Positions 10,601-18,564 of a stretch of DNA of 29,342 nt are shown here, one piece after another (position 1 is the stretch's first letter; every line of letters begins with the position of its first letter). The DNA lies in the NCBI GenBank assembly GCA_037176905.1, contig JBBBWG010006113.1, positions 1-29,342 of the forward strand, in the 5' to 3' direction. The notes beneath the pieces are model-generated. The model saw only the letters and a list, made by a program, of their open reading frames with translations, did no database searches and was not told the DNA's origin. Position numbers and translations under genes: made by a program. The DNA comes from Azolla pinnata (taxonomy: Eukaryota > Streptophyta > Polypodiopsida > Salviniales > Salviniaceae).

Positions 10601-13600
10601 TGCATGACTGCCGACGAAGGTTACGCAAGCCCTTAACTAATTCACTGCGATCATTATGCACTCCAATCCATTCTCCATTCAAGAAGATTCTTGTTAGTGA
10701 CCTCATATGATTTGGCACGATTTCTCTCAATCCTTTTGGACAATGAATACGTAATATCTCCAGAAGAGACTCGGTTGATGTCTCAGAAGTGATTTCACAA
10801 CCAATCGAAAGCATATTAATAAGACCAGAGTTTTCAGTATCAGGAGTCTCCACCATACAAATCCTTCCCAACGCATATGAGTTCCTGCAGACAATGCACA
10901 TCTAAACAATCAGTATTCTTCATAAAATCGAGGGCCATTGTCAAAACAGTTCTGTAACCAATAAAGTATAAGTCAGATTAATACAGGAATTAATACATTT
11001 CATTTCTGCAATTTTCAGGAAGTCTCCTATTTGTACACACTATATGGCGAATCACGATACGCTTTGAACTGATCGTTAGACTTAGTTCTTTAAATGATGA
11101 TACGACAAGGAGATCCTTAACAAGGGTACAACAAATTAGATGACAATCGTATCTTAACTTCCACGAATCTCCATTGCTACAATTATATGTCAAGTCACAA
11201 TTCATTATGAATCAATTAATGGGTTTAGTTCTTTGAAGGCGTATGTATATAATAAAGAGATCATGTAACGGATGATGTTGAAAAGCAGAACGACTTGATG
11301 ATTTTTATTCTTTTCAACCAATACAAGAGTATGGAAAATTATATCGTATTGCACCATATCCAAACTTGAACACGTTAATCTGATCTCTTCCTTTGATGGA
11401 TGGTATGACTGATGAAATTCTTGATTAGATGTGTTGAAAAACCAGAATGTCTGATATGTTGCCAACTTCATCAAGAATGGCATCTAAACTTGCAATCCAT
11501 ATTAACAGAAAAATGTTGCATGACTTGCCTCTTATATTGCCCATCTTGTGTGACAACTCCTGGAACAGGAACACGTATCTGTCGAAGATGGGATAGAGTA
11601 TCAAGGAAATTCACCCGTTTTAGCGTAGCAGCCATACCACTGCCCGAAGCTTCCCAATTTCCTGTTGATAAAGCATATTTAAATCCCTTTGTGATAATTG
11701 AACCATCAATGTGAAATTCCAATTTCTGACTGAAGATGTCGGAAGTCATGTTTATCTTTTCCAACTTCTTTTTCAAGTTCAACAAAAACTTAAAGATTAA
11801 CTTAGTTAGCTTCTGTCTAAAGAGACCACCAGCCAACTCAACACGTTTATTCTTGAACTCATCTTGAATATCTAGCTTACGCCGCCCCAGTTGACATGAC
11901 AATGCACAATAGAACATGTAGCTCAAAAGCATGATTTTCTGACTAAGATCATTATCGAGGTGTGGGAAAAGGTTATTTGTCAGGATATCTTCAACTGATA
12001 ATGACAAATTAATATAGCTTTGGAGACACTTTATGGCGTTGTCTCTGCTTTGTTGCCATTTCACAGCCTTTTCTTTGCTCTTGATTGAGATATCTGATAA
12101 ATCCTCTCGGGAGATGCCCATTATTTCATTTGCTTGGTATATAGAAGGATATATTAAATTCACCATATCATTATCAATATGACCTTCACAAATTCTTTCA
12201 ACAAGCTCTTTATCATTCGCAACACCAAGAGCTCTGAACAAAATTACTGCTGGTATGGCTGTTTTGAGCCCAAAGAAGTCAACTCTAAGAAAGGGTATTT
12301 CTGATTTCTTCTTTGACTTGACATTAGAGAATATTATTTCTGCCTTAGTTCTTCGTTTTATAAATCTCTCGCTTTTACTTGTCGATGTATATGAACAAGT
12401 TAAAATTCTTCTTCGTTCAGACTTTGAGCAAAATATGGAGCTTGGAATTCTTTCCTGAGGAATCAAGACCTGTGGAATGATTCATTAAACAATTATACCA
12501 GATTTGCATGATAATCCTCTCGGTATAATATAGAATCTACCCAGATATTGCTAGTTTTTGAGCTATAGACTTCTACTCGTAAAATAAAAGTTAAACAACT
12601 TCTGCCCTTTTTTCATTTTGTTAGTCCGGATATCTAAATATAGACAACAACTGAACCTTTTCTGAACCATTTATAATGAAATAGCCGCCACCATCAATGT
12701 GGCATTGGCCTAGTCGCTTCCTCTCCTCCTTCTGCATATCAGCTAAGTAGCATATATTTGACATGACCATCGCAGGGATCTTCCCAATGAACACATTCTC
12801 CAAAACACCATTTTTTACACAAATTTTCTCGGATGGAACTTTTACTTCATTATCTTTGGACTGTGACTTTTCATCTCCACAGTTGTTGCTAATCAATGAT
12901 GGTCCAAAAACCTGCGAAGAAGAACTGGCTATTATACTCTTTGAAAAAGTTACATTCTGGAAGCCGATATGTATGCTCAGCAAGAGACGGGTATAGCAAA
13001 GAACAACCAATGGGTGTGAGGTTACTTCAACAAACTATACACTTCTGGTCTCACGATTCATCACACCTTGAACCCTCAAGCCCCATTACCATACAATTTT
13101 TTAACAATAAAACTAGGAAACCTTTCTAGTACATCACCTTGGAAGTCTCAGCCCTTTTTTTCGTCAGTTTTGTCCAACGTCTTAGCCCAGAGGATTTAGG
13201 TATCACATTGGATGCTCATTCCCATATTTTACCATACTCAAGGTTTCCATAAGATGTCAGAAATAGAACATTGAAAATAGATTCTGCATCTTTCCTAGAA
13301 ATATACAGCTGTTGAGATAAAAAAGCATGTGAACATGTATATGCCTGTGTAACCAATGCCTGCCTCTGTTAATATGCACTGAAGAATGCACAAGTATATA
13401 CCCTCTTTTTTTAAATTTTGATCGGATCAAATAACCAATGGGAGATCTCAAAATGAGGTGTAAACCCAGCACCGTACGTACAATAAGCTAGCAAGTGTTT
13501 CAACACTCTCAAGGTAGAAAAACGTAGAAGGAAACAATTCTGTTTAATATCCAGTGAAGCATATCAAGAACCTAAGGATAGTTTGATAACATAGGAGAGC

Positions 13601-14149
13601 ATATGAATGCCAATCTAGATCAAACCTGTGTATATGTGTGCACTATTTATGTAATGACATAGGTTAACCGACATACAAACCAAAATTTGACTTCATATCA
13701 TACATACAGACTTAACTACCTTGATGCACGCCCAAAAAGAAGTGTAGGATCAAAAGCAAACCTCAAAATTTATATCAGCATAAATAGATGCATTGTATGT
13801 CATTTTCCGAAGACGAGCTTCTGTTGGAAGAAGGTTCAATGTGTTTCCTTGCTGATCTATCCACTTCGGTTTGCATAATTTAATATGCCCAAAACTTACT
13901 TGGGCAGATTCTAAAGACCCCCACTTTTGCTTGAGCTCAGAATTGAGTTTTATTTTTAAAGGAGGCGTTTTCTCAAACATGTTGTGGATGCCATCAAGAA
14001 ATTTGTTATAAGAATCAAGCTGATGACCTATCAAGTTCCTGCTTTCAACGTAGGATTGGAAAGCTGTATCAAAAAGGAATTTCTCCTCATCTTCTGTCAA
14101 TCTCAACTCGGGATCATCCATTTGATACAAGTTTAATCGACTGGTTAAC
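7652..14149 (-). CDS. NRPD2: Second-largest subunit of RNA polymerase IV/V (NRPD2/NRPE2-like)
   Basis: Catalytic beta-class subunit, shared in flowering plants by Pol IV and Pol V, which make siRNA precursors and scaffold RNAs for DNA methylation in the nucleus. Coding exons in transcript order: 14121-13762 (untranslated part to 14149), 12911-12657, 12469-11529, 10884-10590, 10080-8885, 8117-7652. They total 3513 nt, in frame throughout, giving 1170 residues, the usual family size. Landmarks: GGYFIINGSEK (end of exon 2), SGYNQEDSIIIN with the metal-contacting E/D near residues 807-808, GDKFSSRHGQKG near 932-943, FGEMERDCLIVHGASANL, and a C-terminal zinc site CKKC...CRSC (about C1115, C1118, C1131, C1134). 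INPHAFPSRQT and HGASANL resemble Pol IV/V rather than Pol II, which has INPHAIPSRMT-type and HGAAHFL-type sequence. The exon 2 acceptor (12911) was chosen for phase and its pyrimidine tract; 12959 is an alternative. Confidence 0.93.
8118..8884 (-). other. Last intron of the polymerase gene, filled with local duplications
   Basis: Donor AGGAG|GTAAAA at 8884 and acceptor TTTTTTGCAG ending at 8118 join QAIR to RYGGEKEV. The 767 bp intron contains a degenerate copy of the start of exon 6 (about 8155-8232), plus two diverged copies of a ~200 bp segment (about 8300-8490 and 8500-8690) sharing 'tcctagaaagcct' and 'ggttctata'. The frames inside it are not separate genes. Confidence 0.8.
8155..8300 (-). 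pseudogene. Degenerate tandem copy of polymerase exon 6 start and flank
   Basis: On the minus strand 'TATGGGGAAAAAGAGGTTAG' at about 8219-8200 repeats the genuine exon start 'TATGGCGGAGAAAAGGAGGT'. It continues through 'aactggaaaggaactagtga', which matches the real AACTGGAAAGAAGCTAGTAA. The translated relic reads YGEKEVRTGKELVNEI against the real YGGEKEVMINGRTGKKLVNKI. It has lost 9 nt and its acceptor (tgtgag instead of tgcag). Flanking poly-A and 'cccagcta' sequence is also duplicated, so the unit is about 110-140 bp. Confidence 0.8.
10885..11528 (-). other. GC-AG intron of the polymerase gene
   Basis: The donor on the minus strand reads AAGAG|GCAAGT and the acceptor CTGCAG|G. AG|GCAAGT is the consensus of the rare GC-AG class. 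Joining 11529 to 10884 gives QYKRNSYALGR and keeps the same spacing between the LRQIR and GR(I/V)C positions as I recall for Arabidopsis NRPD2. A weaker GT donor about 40 nt downstream (AA|GTTTAG) is also in phase but would insert extra residues. Confidence 0.8.
12912..13761 (-). other. First coding-region intron of the polymerase gene
   Basis: Donor TTTGAG|GTTTGC (end of residue 120) and acceptor TTCTTCTTCGCAG|GTTTTTGG. The phase is 0 on both sides. I see no gene or strong repeat within it; the short open frames on either strand are without domains. Confidence 0.75.
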
Positions 14150-14854
14150 CTATAGAAAACAAAATGAAAAAATTGCAATTAGTTTGGAAGGCTTGATTTC
14201 TGGTATTATAACGTCAAAAGAGGAAGGATCTTACGAGCAGAAGACATATACATGAATTTCATATTTCAAGTTGTACATAGAAAATCTTGAAAGAGAAAGA
14301 ACGATGGAATGGATGGATGCTTACAAAAACATTCAGAACACTCCATTGCTTTAGATTAATTTAGCACGAACCTACAGTCTGGGAGATGATATAGGAAGAT
14401 GGAAGATAATTCAATATGAACTCGTCTTCCTAGAAATAATCATGTCTGAATAGCACATTACCAACCAAGAATAGCACAAATAGTCTGCATATACATAAAT
14501 CGTGTATAGAAATACACATACACATTGTACATACATACACACATACATGCACACATATACACACGCAAACAAACACACTGACTCATACAAACATGCAAAA
14601 ATTGTAAACGTATGCTTGCATGCATGTGTTTCCTCAAACCAGACACCGTCCACATCTTAATCACGGCTATACTGAATATTTCTAGACCAGTTGATCATTA
14701 CTTTGAACCAGAATGCCGTAATTCTTTTTACTGAGAGACGCAGGAAGTAAAAAAATATGATTTTCCGACCTGATGAAATCAATCGACTTCATGCCGGGAT
14801 TCTTTGAAGCACTATCTATATAGATATAGAGATAGATATAGATATATATACATA

Positions 14855-14946
14855 AATACATATATGTATGTATGTATGTATGTATATATCCTAAACCCCC
14901 AAACCCCTAAACCCTAAACCACATACATACATACATATTTATATAT
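14855..14946. repeat. GTAT/CATA inverted microsatellites around a telomere-like core
   Basis: The run 'tatgtatgtatgtatgtat' on the left and 'cacatacatacatacatatt' on the right are complementary. They enclose 'cctaaacccccaaacccctaaaccctaaacc'-type sequence (14889-14921). The arrangement could fold into a long hairpin with a telomere-like loop. Confidence 0.7.
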
Positions 14947-15065
14947 AGATTATACATCGCTACGTATACATAAAGAAAAAACAAGAAACGGAGGCAAACA
15001 AGATGGAAAACACTACAAAATCACACATTTTTGGGTACCCAAGTTAACCCCCAAACCTTAAACCC

Positions 15066-15100
15066 TGTACATACATACATACATACATACATACATACAA
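15066..15100. repeat. CATA microsatellite
   Basis: About eight uninterrupted copies of the tetranucleotide CATA immediately follow a short telomere-like 'aaaccttaaaccctgt'. Confidence 0.85.
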
Positions 15101-15209
15101 GGAGAGAACAAGAAGCAGAAGTAAAACGAGGCGAAAAACACCTACAAATTGCACATTATCGAGTGCGAACGTTATGAAGATATGAAAAAGAAATGAAACA
15201 ATTTACATA

Positions 15210-15235
15210 TACATACACACATACATATATATATC

Positions 15236-15274
<39 letters not shown>
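15210..15274. repeat. TA then GA dinucleotide microsatellites
   Basis: A TA run (about 15227-15255) passes directly into a GA run (15255-15274) that abuts the putative splice donor of the polymerase leader. On the transcribed strand it reads TC/TA just inside the intron. Confidence 0.85.
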
Positions 15275-15370
15275 TTACCTCTGCTTAGCATGAAACCATT
15301 CATCAGCCTCGCTTCTGTTTTTTTTTTTTCCTTTGCTTTCTGTGTCGTTGTTCTGCTCTCGCGTTTCTCT

Positions 15371-15407
<37 letters not shown>
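15371..15407. repeat. GA dinucleotide microsatellite
   Basis: Roughly seventeen GA units. On the minus strand this is a CT-rich tract about 90 nt upstream of the putative leader exon end. CT/GA tracts are common near plant transcription starts, so it may lie in the polymerase promoter or leader. Confidence 0.85.
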
Positions 15408-15412
<5 letters not shown>

Positions 15413-15800
15413 GGGAAGGGCATTTTGGGGATATATGAAAACATCACAGAAAGGGTCAATGTCTACATGAAAGGGGAGAGTTACACACAAGATTGTAAGG
15501 TCCAGTGATTATTCACACACGAATAGAAACAATTAAGAAAAACACAAGCGTTTCAAAGTGATTCTCGACATGGAACGAGAAGATCGAGGGAGTCGGAAGA
15601 GCTTCGAAGCGTATTTTACGGCACAGGAAACTGACAAATACACGTTCACTTATGCACGTAGGAACGAAACTGGGGCAAACGGGAGAATAGAAAACCGAAT
15701 TGATTTCCACATGGAACCTGACGATCGATCGCGCGGAGAAGATATAATTAATCGGGGGCTTTCCTCGCATGCAAATCGAATGCATGCATGTGTTGTTTAT

Positions 15801-17155
15801 AAACCCTAATCACTTGTTTGTGTAACTAGGAAGGGGTGATTATGATTAGGCACGAAACGCTAATTTGCTCCTAAACCCTAAGCATGTAGTTCTTTTATAA
15901 ACCCTTCTCACCAATTTCCGTAATTAGGAAGGCGTGATTATAATCAGGCACGAAATGTCAATTTGTTCCAAAACCCCGAGTATGTAGTTGTTGACAAACC
16001 CTAATCACCAAATTGTGTGTGTAATTAGGAAGGAGTGATTTTAATTAGGCATGGGACACTAATATGTTCCGAAAACCCTAAGTATGTCGTCATTGACAAA
16101 CCCTAATCACCATTTTTGTGTGTAATTAGGAAGGAGAGATTATAATTAGGCACGAAATGCTAACTTGTTCCTAACAACCCCGAGTATTGTAGCTGTCGAC
16201 AAACCCTAATCACCATTTTTTGTGTGTAATTAGGAAGGAATGATGATTAGGCAGAAGCTAAGATTTAACAATCAGTAACAAACCCTAATCACCATTTTTT
16301 TTGCGTGTAATTAGGAAGAGTGATGATTAGGTAGACGCTAAGATTTAATAGCTAGTACCAAACCCTAATGACCATTTTTTTGTGTGTAACTAGGAAGAGA
16401 ACGATGATTAGGCAGAAGCTAAGATATAATAGTTAGTACCAAACCCTAATCACCATTTTTTGTGTGTAATTAGGAAGGAATGATGATTAGGCAGAAGTTA
16501 AGATTTAACAATCAGTAACAAACCCTAATCACCATTTTTTTTGTGTAATTAGGAAGAGAACGATGATTAGGCAGAAGCTAAGATATAATAGTTAGTACCA
16601 AACCCTAATCACCATTTTTTGTGAGTAATTTAGGAAGGAATGAGGATTAGGCAGAAGCTAAGATTTAACAGCCAGCAAAAAACCTAATCACCATTTTTGG
16701 TTTGTGTAATCAGGAAGGAATGATGATTAGGCAGAAGCTAAGATTTAACAGCCAGCAACAAACCCTAATCACCATTTTTGGTGTGTGTAATCGGGAAGGA
16801 ATGATGATCAGGCAAAAGCTAAGATTTAACAGCCAGCAGCAAACCCTGATCACCCTTTTTTTGTGTGTAATCAGGAAGAGAATGATGATTAGGCAGAAAT
16901 CCAAGGTTTAACAGTCAATAATAAACCCTAATCACCATTTTCGGCGTGGAATTAGGAAGAGAACGACGATTAGGCAGGAAGCTAGGATTTAACAGCCAGC
17001 AGCAAACCCTAATCACCATTTCTCGGTGTGCAATTAGGAAGAGAAAGAGGATTAGGCAGGAAGCAAGGGTTTAGTGGCTAGTAGCAAACCCTAATCACCA
17101 TTTTGGTGTGAGTAATTAGGAAGAGAATGAGGATTAATAGTTAAGTAACTTTAGT
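15801..17155 (+). repeat. Sixteen-unit minisatellite with a telo-box in most units
   Basis: Units begin with AAACCCTAATCACC or a variant at about 15801, 15899, 15996, 16098, 16201, 16280, 16360, 16441, 16520, 16600, 16679, 16760, 16841, 16923, 17004 and 17086. The first four intervals are 97-103 bp, the rest 79-82 bp. A typical unit continues with a T-run, 'gtgtgtaattaggaag', 'tgatgattaggcagaagcta' and 'agatttaacagccagc'. CCTAATCA near the start and TGATTAGG later form an inverted repeat within many units. There is no coding content; frames crossing it merely repeat. Confidence 0.95.
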
Positions 17156-17480
17156 AATAGTGCGAAGGGCAGAGGCAGGACTCGAACCCTGTATCGCCCA
17201 CCAAGGACTTCACCTGCTCCGCGGAGCTGCCATGGCGGCTCGGAAATCGCAGGTCTTCTTCTTCTCGCCCATCAAACCGAGCTTCTGTAGTTCCTGGAGG
17301 CAAATGCGGCCTCGCCAAGGCTCGGGCTTTCAGGAATCCCAGCAGTGGTTTTTAGGGTTCGCAGGGTTTCCCAGGTCCTGCAGGGTTTTAGGGTTTTCGG
17401 CCGACTGAGGTGTGTGTGGGGGGGTGGGGTGGGAGGAATCCCGAGGAAGCTGTGCTGCTTCCCGCACCCGATGGAATGCT
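17156..17480. other. Spacer between minisatellite and PPR array
   Basis: No gene recognised. It includes a tRNA-B-box-like sequence on the minus strand (GGGTTCGAGTCC near 17190) and degenerate 'ttttagggttttcgg' telomere-like sequence at 17349-17400, then a G-rich run at about 17412-17431. Confidence 0.5.
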
Positions 17481-18564
17481 CCTCCTCCATGGCAGATGCG
17501 ATCGCATGCCCGGGAACATGAAGAATCCGTCTCCAGTCGAGCTTTTGTTGTTCAGAAATCCGCTCAAGAAATGTGGCCGGCATGGAGACCGATCTTTGCA
17601 TGTCCGGATGGATCCTTTGGGAGAGATGAATCTGCACACAGCGATCTCTGCACGTTCCGGATGGATCCTTGGGAGAAAGCTCATCCATCGCCGGAGGAGC
17701 TCTGGTCAGCTTGTATATGTGGAATGTGGTGAGCCCTTCCATGGCAGATGAAACAACGTGCAGGGACAATCGCTGATCGTGATGCGTCTTATCCCCCAGA
17801 CGAGCTTGCTCTCGTGAATCTGATGCTGATGAAATGTGGTCGTGAATCTGATGCTGATGAAATGTGGTCGTGAATCTGATGCTGATGAAATGTGGTCGTG
17901 AATCTGATGCTGATGAAATGTGGTCGTGAATCTGATGCTGAAATGTGGCTAACATGGAGATCGAGAGAGAGAGAGAGACATCGGAATCTGTATCCCCGAT
18001 CTGTTGGAATTCTGGATCCGTTGGAGGAAGCCCATACATTGCCAGCGCACTGGTTAGCTCATATGTCGAAATGTGGTAAGCTCTTCCATGGCAGATAAGG
18101 TAGCATGCATGGAAAACCCCCTCACAACACGACGAATCCATTCCGCAGATGAGCTCGCTGGCATGAATCTGATGCTGAAATGTGGTCAGCATGGAGAACC
18201 TTGGGAATGGGGACAGAATCTAAGGCAGATCTCTGGAATTCCGGATCCGTTGGGGGAAGCGAATACATCACCAGTGCACTGATTAGCTCATATGGGGAAT
18301 GTGGTAAGCTCTTCCATCCGCAGATGAGACAGCTTGCGTGGAAAATCCCCTCAACATGGAGAATGCATTCACCGATGAGCTCGCTCTTGTGAATCTGCTG
18401 AAGAAATGTGGCTGGCATGGAAGACCCCGAAGAGAGGAGGGTACAGAATGTGCACCGCGATCTCTGGAACTCCGGATCCATTGGAGGAAGCCCATACATC
18501 GCGAGTGCATTGGTTAGCTTATCCTGCAAAATGTGGTAAGCTCTTCCATCGCAGATGAGGCAGC
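17480..18564 (+). pseudogene. Decayed tandem copies of the PPR gene's 5' segment
   Basis: Four degenerate copies of the first ~200 bp of the downstream PPR gene lie head to tail. Each ends in 'aatgtggtaagctcttccat' followed by 'gcagatga' or a variant, at about 17722, 18068, 18295 and 18526. The matching site in the intact gene is near 18750. Spacing is 346, 227, 231 and 224 bp; the 346 bp unit is inflated by an internal 28 bp repeat. Copies share 'gaatctgctgaagaaatgtg', 'ctctggaattccggatccgt' and 'gaggaagcccatacattgcc'. They correspond to residues 1 to about 67 of the PPR protein. Unit lengths not divisible by three, indels and stops show that they no longer encode a joined protein. Confidence 0.9.
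17814..17949 (+). repeat. 28 bp tandem repeat, five copies
   Basis: Direct repeats start at 17814, 17842, 17870, 17898 and 17926, each beginning 'gtgaatctgatgctgatgaa'; the last copy is shortened by 3 bp. It is a secondary expansion inside one unit of the decayed PPR array, derived from the segment coding VNLLKKCG in the intact gene. Confidence 0.95.

Larger units (their letters stand above)
14150..15278 (-). other. Putative leader intron of the polymerase gene
   Basis: The sequence upstream of the ATG at 14121 is preceded by 'tttctatag|GTTAACC' (acceptor at 14150). A good donor, GCAGAG|GTAACT, lies at 15279/15278. If used, the leader exon ends with a short uORF (ATG AAT GGT TTC ...) that stops just after the junction. 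The stretch holds microsatellites (14820-14890, 15066-15100, 15210-15274) and telomere-like runs at 14889-14921 and about 15048-15066. This is inference from splice signals only. Confidence 0.45.

Noticed and set aside
15275-15490. Upstream coding exon of the polymerase gene (SEADEWFHAKQR)
   Set aside because: The frame would continue across a possible splice to 14149, but there is no in-frame ATG close by and part of it is CT-repeat translation; kept as possible leader only.
15801-17155. Possible CRISPR-like repeat array
   Set aside because: Units diverge gradually, with no constant repeat and unique spacers, no cas genes, and a eukaryotic setting; it is a minisatellite.
17170-17240. tRNA or tRNA-derived SINE on the minus strand
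   Set aside because: A B-box-like GGGTTCGAGTCC and a partly complementary GGCAG/CTGCC pair are present, but the T stem is mismatched, the length is too short and no anticodon arm folds convincingly.
17272-18192. 306-codon minus-strand open frame over the decayed PPR array
   Set aside because: Its internal repeats (DHISSASDSR-type) are the antisense of the 28 bp repeat and PPR units; no independent evidence of coding.
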